Below the pieces are notes generated by a model. The model had not been told where the DNA came from. It did no database searches and worked only from the letters and a program-made list of their open reading frames with translations. Both the position numbers and the translations under genes were made by a program. A stretch of 64,000 nt of DNA from Trinickia diaoshuihuensis (GTDB taxonomy: Bacteria; Pseudomonadota; Gammaproteobacteria; Burkholderiales; Burkholderiaceae): NCBI RefSeq assembly GCF_003390925.1, contig NZ_QUBS01000090.1, positions 62,001 through 126,000 on the forward strand, in the 5' to 3' direction. Shown in pieces: positions 52,830 to 61,700 of the stretch. Each line of letters begins with the position of its first letter. Position 1 is the stretch's first letter.

Positions 52830-54074
52830 ATGATAGTGCACGATTTCGAGCTAAACGATGCGAGAGCGGACTTAGGCGCAGCGGCGGCCTCGAAGCCGGC
52901 GCTCGCGGGCGTACGCGTGCTCGATGTGGCGACGCTCTTCGCCGCTCCGCTTTCCGCCACGCTGCTGGCCGACTACGGCGCCGAAGTGATCAAGGTGGAG
53001 CATCCCTCGGGAGACCCGGCGCGCAAGTACGGTGCGCGACACGAGAACGTTGCGCTGTGGTGGAAAGTACTCGCTCGCAATAAGCAAGCGATAACGTTGA
53101 ACCTCGGATCACCCGAGGGGCAGCGCATCTTCTTGGAAATGGCGGAGCATGCCGATGTCGTGGTCGAGAATTTCCGGCCGGGCACGCTCGAACGCTGGGG
53201 CCTCGGATACGACGCGCTATCGGCCGTGAACCCGAGGCTCATCCTCCTGCGTGTGACCGCTTTCGGGCAGTTCGGCCCGTATGCCCGGCGCCCGGGCTTC
53301 GGGACGCTCGCGGAAGCGATGAGCGGCCTCGCGGGGATCACCGGCGAACCCGACGGCCCGCCGCTGCTGCCGTCTTTCCCGCTCGCGGACACCATTGCGG
53401 GTTTGACCGCCGCGTTCGCGATCATGACCGCGTTGTGGGCCCGCGAGCGGACGGGTCAAGGCCAAGTCATCGACCTGGCCATCATCGAAACGATGCTCGC
53501 CGCCATGGGCGCGCAGGTGACCACCTACGACCAAACGGGCGAAATCCCCGCGCGAATGGGCAATCGTTCGCCGAACAACGCACCGCGCGGCGTCTATCGC
53601 ACCGCGGACGGCAAGTGGGTCGCGCTCTCCACTTCGGCGCACAGCATCGCCGAACGCGTCATGCGGCTCGTGGGCCGGGAGGATCTGATCGCCAAACCGT
53701 GGTTCGCGACAGGGCCATCGCGCGCGAAGCACGTCGACGAACTCGACGCCGCGGTCGGGGGATGGATCGGCAAACGCTCGAGAGATGAAGTGATCGAAGC
53801 GTTCGAGAAAGCGGAAGCGGCGATCGCGCCCGTCTACGACATTGCCGACGTGATGCGCGACCCGCAATACGCGGCGCTCGGCACGATCGTCGAAGTCGTC
53901 GACGACGAGCTCGGCTCGTTTCGTACGCACAACGTCCCGTTCCGGCTCTCCCGCACGCCCGGCTCGATTCGGTGGGGCGGACCGACGCGAGGCGAGCACA
54001 ACGCCGCGATCTATGGCTCGCTCGGCTTCAAACCGCACGAGTTGGCTCAACTGCGCGATCGGGGTGTCTTATGA
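52830..54074 (+). CDS. CaiB/BaiF-family (class III) CoA-transferase
   Basis: 414 residues with AGGAGAACAGC before the ATG. Family motifs: LAGVRVLDVATLFAAPLSAT-like opening, LLADYGAEVIKVEHPSGDPA, LNLGSPEGQRIFLEMAEHAD, VVVENFRPGTLERWGLGYDA and the catalytic Asp in SFPLADTIAGLTAAFAIM. Moves CoA between carboxylic acids. It overlaps the CitE-type gene by ATGA (54071-54074), so the two act together. The pair resembles the transferase-lyase couple used for itaconate or related acids, but no hydratase gene is present here. Confidence 0.95.
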   Translation: MIVHDFELNDARADLGAAAASKPALAGVRVLDVATLFAAPLSATLLADYGAEVIKVEHPSGDPARKYGARHENVALWWKVLARNKQAITLNLGSPEGQRIFLEMAEHADVVVENFRPGTLERWGLGYDALSAVNPRLILLRVTAFGQFGPYARRPGFGTLAEAMSGLAGITGEPDGPPLLPSFPLADTIAGLTAAFAIMTALWARERTGQGQVIDLAIIETMLAAMGAQVTTYDQTGEIPARMGNRSPNNAPRGVYRTADGKWVALSTSAHSIAERVMRLVGREDLIAKPWFATGPSRAKHVDELDAAVGGWIGKRSRDEVIEAFEKAEAAIAPVYDIADVMRDPQYAALGTIVEVVDDELGSFRTHNVPFRLSRTPGSIRWGGPTRGEHNAAIYGSLGFKPHELAQLRDRGVL

Positions 54075-54952
54075 GCATCAACGACAGCCGCACTTACCGA
54101 AGCTACCTCTATGTGCCCGCACATAAACCGAGCGTCGTCGAGAAAGCCTATGCGAGCGAGGCCGACGCCATCGTGCTCGATCTCGAAGACGCGGTCCCGG
54201 CGGAGCGCAAGACCGACGCGCGCCTGCAAGCGGCCGCCGTGCTCGCATCGGGCCCGCCGAAACCGACTTACGTGCGTGTGAATCCGGCATCGAGCCCATG
54301 GTGCCGGGACGACGTCGAAGCGATCGCGCAACCGTCGCTCGTGGCGCTGCGTCTACCGAAATGCGACGGCCCCGAGGAAATTCGTACCGTCGCATCGTGG
54401 CTCGATCAAGCGCAGTGCCCCGCGCGCATCCAAATTCTCATCGAATCCGCTTATGGGATCGAGACCGCGTATCAGCTTGCGACGGCCTCTGCGAGGCTCG
54501 ATCGGATCGGCGTGGGCGAAAGCGATCTACGCGCCGATTTGCAAGTCGGCGTGGATAATTTGACGCTCGAATATTGCCGCGCCCGGTGCGTCGTCGTTTC
54601 GCGCGCCGCCGGCCTCGCGGCGCCGATCCAGACCGTCTACCACACGCTGAACGATCTCGACGGTTTGCGCGAATCGACGCGGCGTGCCAAGGCGATGGGG
54701 TTCGTCGGCCGCTTCGTTTTTCATCCGTCGCAGTTGCCGGTCATCAACGAAGTCTTCACGCCCTCCGAAGCCGAAGTTCGGACGGCGCGCGGCGTGCTCG
54801 ATGCCGTTGCGTCGGCGGCGGGCGAGCAGACGGCGTCATCGGTATACGTATTGCCCGACGGGCGCGTCATCGCACCGCCGCTGATCGCCAACGCCCGCGT
54901 CACATTGGCATTGGCCGAGCAACTGGCGCGCGGGTCGCCGCATCCGGCATAG
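54071..54952 (+). CDS. CitE-like CoA ester lyase (HpcH/HpaI family)
   Basis: 293 residues, start ATG at 54071 overlapping the upstream stop. HpcH/CitE motifs: RSYLYVPAHKPSVVEKAYAS, AIVLDLEDAVPAERK with the metal and substrate acids, YVRVNPASSPWCRDD, LRLPKCDGPEE, IQILIESAYGIETAYQLA and FVGRFVFHPSQLPVINEVFT. Enzymes of this family cleave malyl-, citramalyl- or related CoA esters. Coupled to the CaiB-type transferase, the likely scheme is CoA activation then carbon-carbon cleavage (inference). Confidence 0.94.
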   Translation: MSINDSRTYRSYLYVPAHKPSVVEKAYASEADAIVLDLEDAVPAERKTDARLQAAAVLASGPPKPTYVRVNPASSPWCRDDVEAIAQPSLVALRLPKCDGPEEIRTVASWLDQAQCPARIQILIESAYGIETAYQLATASARLDRIGVGESDLRADLQVGVDNLTLEYCRARCVVVSRAAGLAAPIQTVYHTLNDLDGLRESTRRAKAMGFVGRFVFHPSQLPVINEVFTPSEAEVRTARGVLDAVASAAGEQTASSVYVLPDGRVIAPPLIANARVTLALAEQLARGSPHPA

Positions 54953-55022
54953 CGGACCACCTCGCGCGTGGCGACGCGGGCACTGCGCGCGAGGGACCGC
55001 CGTTTGCGAGGAGCCGCCGTTT

Positions 55023-55910
55023 TCACGTTTCGATGACGTCCACGGCGACCGCATGCATGGCGTTGCGCGCTCCCGCGCACGGCTGCGTTTCCCCGGCTGC
55101 GTCGGTGGCTCGGCACTGGAGCGTGTGCCTGCCCCGGCGCGAGGGATGCCACAGGACGGACCAACGCTGCCACTCGCGGCGAGCGCGCACCGCGACCTCG
55201 GCGCTCGTCCAGGTGGCCCCGCCGTCGGCGCTCAACGCCAGCGCGGCGACCGGCGGATCGGACCACGCCCACCCCTCCACCCGCACGGGCCCTCGGACCT
55301 TCGCGAACGGCTCCGGCGAGACGATCAGCGACGACGGCGCCATCGCCCAAACCGGCCGCGAACCGCCGTCCGGCAATGGATCGTTGTAAAGGCGCGTCGT
55401 GAACAAGCCCTCGGCGCGCTCGCTCGCCAACGTAATGCGCCACAGCCATTTGACGCTGTTGGTCCCGTAGAAACCGGGCACGACGAGACGAACGGGTGCC
55501 CCGTGCTCGATCGGGAGCGGCAGGCCGTTCAGGCCCGTGGCCAACATGACATCGTGGCCGATACGCGAGCGGGGCAGATCCTTACGGTAGTAGCTCACCG
55601 CCACGCCGGCGAAGACGCCGTGATCGAGTCCATCGGCCCAAACGAACTCGGCGCCGGGCAACACGCCCGCGTCATCGAGAATATCGCGCAACCACACCCC
55701 ACTCCACGTCGCATTGGCCGCCTCACGTGAAGGCTGCGTGGGATCGAGCGGATTGCCCGCGCAATGATGAACGCTCTCGAGCACTGCCGGCGGATAGCGA
55801 CGCAGTTGCATCAAGTCGAGCGTCAGCGCGCGCTCGACGAGCCCCCGCACCTGCAGCCGCCACTGCGACACATCGACGGCCGGCAGGTTCAAATGTGAAA
55901 TGGCGAACAT
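55023..55910 (-). CDS. Sulfite-oxidase-type molybdopterin oxidoreductase
   Basis: 295 residues from the ATG at 55910 (MFAISHLNLPAVDVSQWRLQ), seven bases behind the DHA2 exporter stop. The molybdenum-binding Cys is in SVHHCAGNPLDP; further motifs are SGVWLRDILDDAGVL, YYRKDLPRSRI, HGAPVRLVVPGFYGTNSVKW and LWRITLASERAEGLFT, then the C-terminal dimerisation domain (VRVEGWAWSDPPVAALALSA, DGGATWTSAEVAVR). There is no Tat signal, and the N-terminus lacks the segment before the usual F-V-R-N-H region, so the start may be truncated or the protein cytoplasmic. The substrate is unknown. It may belong to the nearby biosynthetic locus. Confidence 0.9.
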   Translation of the reverse strand: MFAISHLNLPAVDVSQWRLQVRGLVERALTLDLMQLRRYPPAVLESVHHCAGNPLDPTQPSREAANATWSGVWLRDILDDAGVLPGAEFVWADGLDHGVFAGVAVSYYRKDLPRSRIGHDVMLATGLNGLPLPIEHGAPVRLVVPGFYGTNSVKWLWRITLASERAEGLFTTRLYNDPLPDGGSRPVWAMAPSSLIVSPEPFAKVRGPVRVEGWAWSDPPVAALALSADGGATWTSAEVAVRARREWQRWSVLWHPSRRGRHTLQCRATDAAGETQPCAGARNAMHAVAVDVIET

Positions 55911-55917
55911 GCGGCGC

Positions 55918-57411
55918 TCAGGTTCGTGCCGCCCTCGCCTGCCGCGCGACGAGCAACGCCGACAATCCCACGCACGCGACGAACAAGACCGTGGCAATGG
56001 CGATCCCCGTTTGGTAGGCGTGGACATAGCCCTGCGGGGTGCGCTGCGCGGCCAGTACCGAGAAGAACGCGCCGCTGATGGCCGTGGCGCCGAATGCGGA
56101 GCCGATCTGCAACATCGACGTCACGACACCCGAAGCCAGCCCCGCTTTGGCCGGCTCGATCTCGCCGATCACGATGCGCACGACCGAAGGCAACACCGTG
56201 CCGTGCCCCATTCCGGCAAGCAGCAACCCGATATAGAAAAGAACGTTGGGGGAAAGCGCGTGCATCAATGCAAGACCGGATAGGCCGAAACCCGTCGCGA
56301 GCAATAAGAAGCCCACCGTGAGGACATGGCTGCCGACACGGCGTACGAGCGCCGGTGAAAGCAACGGCCCAAGTACCGCGCCGGCCCCGAACGGGAAAAT
56401 CGCCAGGCCCGATGCGAGCGCGCTCCAATGCAGCCCCCCCTGCAAATAAATCCCATATGTGAGGAAAAAGACGCTGTCGCAATAGAAGCAGAACGCCAGC
56501 ACGAGACCGATCGAAAAGACAGGATTGCGAAACAGATGCAGATCGACGAGCGGATCGCCGCCTCGCCGTTCGAGGCGCCGCTCCGCCAGCAAAAAAAGCA
56601 GGAACACCGGCACGCTCAGCGCAAAGCAAACGAGCGTCCATCGAGGCCAACCGGCCTCGCGTCCCTGCGTCAACGGGTAGATCACGAGCGCGAGGAATGT
56701 GGAAAGCAGCATCACGCCGACCATATCGACACGCGCGCGGCTGGCGGGCTTATTCTCCGGGACAAAACGCCAGGCCCCGATCAAGGCGAGCGTACCCACG
56801 GGCACGTTGATCAAAAATATCGATTGCCAATCGAGGCCGAACGGCTTCAGCGTGATAAGCGCCCCACCCCCGAGCTGCCCGGCCACCGACGCGATACCGA
56901 ACACGAATCCGTACAAGCTCATGACTTTCGTCTGCTGTTCCTGCGGGAACACCGTGCGGATGGTCGCGAGAATCTGCGGGACCATGATCGAGGCCGATGC
57001 GCCTTGCAAAATGCGCCCGACGACGAGAACGCCGCCGTTCGGGGAACCGGCGCAGAGCGCCGACGATAGGACGAATCCCGCGAGCCCTGTCATAAAGAGC
57101 TTTTTGCGCCCGTATAAATCGCCCAACCGCCCGCCTGTCACAAGTAATACGGCGAATGCCGAGGCATATACGGAAACGATCAATTGCAATTCAGCGGAAG
57201 TGGCATGCAAACCGGTTCGAATCGCGGGAAGCGCTAGATTAACGATAAAGTAATCAAGCGGAGAGAGAAACGTCCCGGTAAGCAAAACGATCAGAGCCAG
57301 CGATTGCGAAAGCCCCGACCGGCTTCGCCCAATAGGCTCTTGCGCAACAGGAGGCGCCGCCGATATATCGGCGGCCGATGTCGCACTTTGGTTCAACTCT
57401 ACGGATTTCAT
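55918..57411 (-). CDS. DHA2-family MFS exporter
   Basis: 497 residues, about 14 membrane spans after a ~35-residue cytoplasmic start. Motifs are ALIVLLTGTFLSPLDYFIVN (span 1), RLGDLYGRKKLFMTGLAGFV (motif A), VVGRILQGASASIMVPQILA (motif C) and FLINVPVGTLALIGAWRFVP. It is followed by the molybdoenzyme gene with a seven-base gap and preceded by a LysR gene 226 bp away, all on the minus strand downstream of the NRPS. It could export the product of that locus (inference). Confidence 0.94.
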   Translation of the reverse strand: MKSVELNQSATSAADISAAPPVAQEPIGRSRSGLSQSLALIVLLTGTFLSPLDYFIVNLALPAIRTGLHATSAELQLIVSVYASAFAVLLVTGGRLGDLYGRKKLFMTGLAGFVLSSALCAGSPNGGVLVVGRILQGASASIMVPQILATIRTVFPQEQQTKVMSLYGFVFGIASVAGQLGGGALITLKPFGLDWQSIFLINVPVGTLALIGAWRFVPENKPASRARVDMVGVMLLSTFLALVIYPLTQGREAGWPRWTLVCFALSVPVFLLFLLAERRLERRGGDPLVDLHLFRNPVFSIGLVLAFCFYCDSVFFLTYGIYLQGGLHWSALASGLAIFPFGAGAVLGPLLSPALVRRVGSHVLTVGFLLLATGFGLSGLALMHALSPNVLFYIGLLLAGMGHGTVLPSVVRIVIGEIEPAKAGLASGVVTSMLQIGSAFGATAISGAFFSVLAAQRTPQGYVHAYQTGIAIATVLFVACVGLSALLVARQARAART

Positions 57412-57637
57412 GGCGGTGTCTTAGGCAGTGTCTAAAGGGCATGCTGCACATGAGCGTCCGCCAAGCGTCGGCGAACGGCCATCCGCTAACACTGTAGCGG
57501 ACGCCGCTCATAACAAACAGATATGGATGGATATTTCAGAAACAACAACTTTTAATGGTCAATAAACGATCGGTAGAGGGCGGGCGAACGACGCGACTCG
57601 GCTACCGGCATGCCACCGGCCGCGATGCAAAGCGAGA

Positions 57638-58531
57638 TTAGGCGGCCACCACGCTGCGCGCCATTTGACGCCTGAGATCGGCAACCGTATCGCTGTTTCT
57701 GAACGAAGCCGCCAACGCGCGCACGGCCTCGGAGGAGGCCGGGTCCGTCACCGACGAGTGCAACAGGATGTCCGATTCGGGGAGCCGAGGCAGCCGATAC
57801 CTCGGGCCGATGTCGATGGTGTCAGGCGGCGCCACGCCGTACGCCAACGCCGCGACCGCGAGGCCGGCCGACACCGCGGCCGCGACGGCCGCCGTGCCGC
57901 CGCCGATGAAGACCTCCCGCCAAGGCACCCCGGCTTCGTCCAATGCCTGCGTCGCGAGGGCCCGGACTCCGCAAGACGGCGCCAGGGAGGCAAGCCGCAA
58001 AGGCTCGCCCTCCCTATGTTCCCAATGGGCAGAGGCGAACCAGCCGAAGCGTTCGCGAGCGAGCAACTCCCCGTCCCAGCGCTCGTCCTCACGCCGCACG
58101 ATGGCGGCGTCGATCGCGCCTTTGTCGAATGCATTGACCAGCGCGCGCGAGCTGTCGATCTGTACTTCGATGACGAGGCTCGGATCGTGCGCATTCAATC
58201 GCGCCAGTAGCATCGGCAAATTAGGGCCGGCAACCTGATCGCTGATCCCGATCGTCAACCGTTTCGCCGCGCCGCCGATCCCCGCGATGGCCAACTCGTG
58301 CGCCGCGACGAAATTGCGCGCCGGCCGCAAGAACGACATACCGTGGGCGGTTAGCCGCACCTGGCGCGGCGTACGCTCGAGCAGCCGGTAACCCAAACGG
58401 TCTTCGAGACGCTTGATTTTGATGCTCACGGCCGCTTGAGATGTGCCGAGCGCATGCGCCGCCTTGGTAAAACTCCCGAAATCGGCCACCAAAACAAAAG
58501 CATGAACGGAATCGACATCAAGCGTAATCAT
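57638..58531 (-). CDS. LysR-family regulator next to NRPS cluster (ArgP-like)
   Basis: 297 residues. HTH at 1-60 (DVDSVHAFVLVADFGSFTKA, ALGTSQAAVSIKIKRLEDRL, LLERTPRQVRLT), ligand domain from about 88 (RLTIGISDQVAGPNLPMLLA). The start resembles ArgP/IciA-like regulators. It lies 184 bp behind the NRPS stop on the same strand, and 226 bp before the exporter, so it may regulate either. The 58532-58715 gap is A/T-rich and should hold its promoter. Confidence 0.92.
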   Translation of the reverse strand: MITLDVDSVHAFVLVADFGSFTKAAHALGTSQAAVSIKIKRLEDRLGYRLLERTPRQVRLTAHGMSFLRPARNFVAAHELAIAGIGGAAKRLTIGISDQVAGPNLPMLLARLNAHDPSLVIEVQIDSSRALVNAFDKGAIDAAIVRREDERWDGELLARERFGWFASAHWEHREGEPLRLASLAPSCGVRALATQALDEAGVPWREVFIGGGTAAVAAAVSAGLAVAALAYGVAPPDTIDIGPRYRLPRLPESDILLHSSVTDPASSEAVRALAASFRNSDTVADLRRQMARSVVAA

Positions 58532-58715
58532 AACGGATGGCCTCCGGGAATGCGATAAGCATACCTTGTCGCGCCATTCTCTTATTACGGCGATATTCGG
58601 TCAAGTCCAAATTTTTTATTTCAAGTTATTTACAGGCTCGCACCTCGATAAAAACTTATTCGCCGTATTATGCGAAATGATTCAGGTACGCGGCGTGCTG
58701 TTCTAATCAGCCAGC

Positions 58716-61700
58716 CTATTGCAGTAGCGCGGGCGACGATCGGGGCAGCGCCCCTTCGGCGAGTAGATGCGCCATGAACTGACGCAGCCACGTCCTGCTG
58801 GGTCGCTCGAACGCGCAGCCGAGCGCCTCCAGGCGCCGCATGGTGCGACTGTGGTCGAATTCGACGCCGCGCCGCGGCCTAGAGGCCCAGAAATAGCCGA
58901 GCGCGATCTCGCGGTCGGATGACGCCGCGCTCCTCCCGAAAAGCTCGGCAAACGTCCGGCACTCCGTCACCTCCAATGCCACGCCGAGCTCGCCCAAAAT
59001 GTCGAAAAGATCGGCTAGGGCGATGTCCCAAGGGTTATCGACATGGAAGACCGCGCCGCTCGGCGCCGTCGAGCGCGATAGCGCCACCATCGCGCGCGCA
59101 ACGTGATCGACGGGACTGAGCGCGAACTCATCGTCGATACGGCTAGGCACGCGGCCCAGCTTCACACTGGCGCGGAGTAGTTGGATGAGCCGGTTATCGG
59201 TCGCATTGCGCTGGAATCGCGCGTGCCGCGAATCCGCCGACACGTTGCCGGATCGATAGACGAATGCGCGACCACCCTGCGAGACGAACGCCTGCACTAA
59301 CCGTTCCGCGTGGTGCTTGGTCCTCTCGTAGGCGTTTTGAAAATCCTGTCCGATGTCGAGCGTGTCCTCGCTAAAGACGATGCGCCGCGCGCCGTCGACG
59401 ACGCCGCATACGGCTAGCGTGGACATATGGTGTAGATCCTTCGGCCGGCGGCCCTGCGCAAATGCGATGACCCGACGGGTGCCGAGCACGTTGTGCCGCT
59501 CGAGCGCCTCGTCCGGCGCAAACAGGCGCGTATCGGCGGCGAGATGATAAATAGCGTCGGCTTGCAGGTCGAGCTGCGCATAGTCCTCATCGGCCAGGCC
59601 GAACCGCTCGCTCGTCACGTCGCCCGCATAGACGCGCAACCGGTCGCGGAATCCGGCGAGCGGCGTGTCGGCGAAGTACCAATCGAAGGATGACGAGAGC
59701 CGGCGCATAGCCTGCTCGTGCGTCGACGCGCGCACGAGACAATGCACGCGCGCGTTCGTCGTGACGAGCAATTCACGCAACACATACGCGCCGACGAAGC
59801 CCGTCGCTCCCGTTATCAGTACGTCGCCGTAATGGCGGACATCGGCCCGAGGGCGAGCGAGGGCCGGCGCCGCCTCTTTCACAAGCGCCGCCGGACGATA
59901 GGCCAACAACCCCGCGCTGCTGCCGGCCTCTAGCAGCAGGTCGAACGGCGCGCCCGGGCGCGGCTCGTTGGGCAACGCATCGCGCTCGTGCGCCTGCGCC
60001 TTGCGCTCGACGAGCAACTGCGCCATACGTTCGGCGATCGCACGGGCAAGCTCGGGTGCACAAAGCTCGCCGCTGTATCCAAGGTCGCACACCAACTGGC
60101 CTTCGATGATGCGGGCGGTCAGCTTGAACTCGTGGATCCGATCGTTATCGTAGCCGCGGGCAAAACCAGGGGATAGTGTCGAAGGCCTGAGCGGCAGCGC
60201 GTCCGTACTGCCGCACTCGAAGTGGCCCAGATAGTTATAGCAGTGTCGCGGTACCGGTATGCCGCCCCAGTGCGCTTGCAGCACGTCCCGGTGTACGCCG
60301 TAGGCGACGCCCAAATGCGGCACGCGTGTAAGCGCCGTCTCGACGCGCCGGATCGTTTCGCCGAACGCCCCGGCGACAGGCGCCACGGCCACTGGATAAG
60401 CCGACGTGAACCATCCCACCGTACGCGAGATGTCGAGCCCGTCGTCGAAGCTGATGCGTCCATGGCTCTCCAGCTCGACGAGTTGTCCTTCCTCGCTGCT
60501 TCCCGACAACTCCTCGAACGCGTGCAGATATGCCGCTAGCAGCGCATGGTGCAAAGGTGCGTCGAACATCACGGGCACATCGCGTTGCAGCCGTGCCGTT
60601 TCCTCGCGCGAGAACGCGACCCACACGGTCTTCGCGTGCCGCTCCAGATTGGACGCCGGACGCTTTCCGAGATGCGCGCGAACGAGCGCCTCGGGGAGCG
60701 CACGCCAATACGCCAGGTCATCGTGCAGAACCGCGGCACCGGCGAGATGATCCGCCCATCGCGAAATCGAATACGATCGCGGCGCCGAGGGTGGCGTCGA
60801 CGACGAAACGAAGGCGCCGTACAACCGCAGCATATCGTCGACCACGATGCGCCATGAGATCGCATCGACCGCCACGTGATGCGCGCACAAGAGCAGATGG
60901 CTCGCATGCTCGCCTCGAAAGAACAAGTGCGCGGCGAATACACGCCCGGTATTTAAGCTCAGCGATGCCTGCAATGCTTGGCTCGTTCGCCGAACGACCG
61001 CCCGTACTCCGTCGGCGCCAAGCGTTGCCGGAATCTCGGACGACTGCAACACGGGAGCGAGCCGTTCCAGTTGCCGCGTATCGGCCCGCCACGCACCATC
61101 GGCGCGATAAAAGCGCGCACTCAGTAAGGGATGCCAACCGCGCACGGCCTCCAAGGCGCGCGCCAGCGCGTCGACCGAAACCGAGCCGTCGATATCGAAC
61201 AGCAACGCTTGATTGTGATGGTCGGGCCGCGTCAACGGAGCATCGAGCATCAGGTGCTGCGCGACCGAGATGCGGGAGGAGCCATCCGCACGATCGCCGG
61301 CCTCGCGCGCGCGTTCGTCTGCGATATTAGGCGTGATCCGATCCGAACTCGCAACGATGGCCTCGAGTAGGCCGTTCACCGTCGGTGCCTTGAGAAACGC
61401 GCGCGCCGTTACACGGTAGCCCGCGGCCTGAAGCTTGGCGATGACATCGATCGCATCGAGCGAGTCGGCGCCGAGTTGGAAGAAATCATCGTCGTCGGCG
61501 AAGTCATCCGTACCGAGGCAGGATCGCCATGCTTGCCGGATGGCTTCGCGCGGATCGGCGTCGCCGGCATCCGCATTGCCGGCGACGGCACCCGGCTCCC
61601 GCGCCGCGGACGTCTGTAGCAACTGCTCGTCGAGCCACGCGCGTAGACGCTTGAGATCGGTCTTACCGTTCGCGTTGAGCGGAAACGAGGACAGGACATG

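Noticed and set aside
60530-61330. Plus-strand open frames within the NRPS
   Set aside because: They lie antisense to continuous NRPS domains with clear motifs and have Arg-rich, non-protein-like composition.
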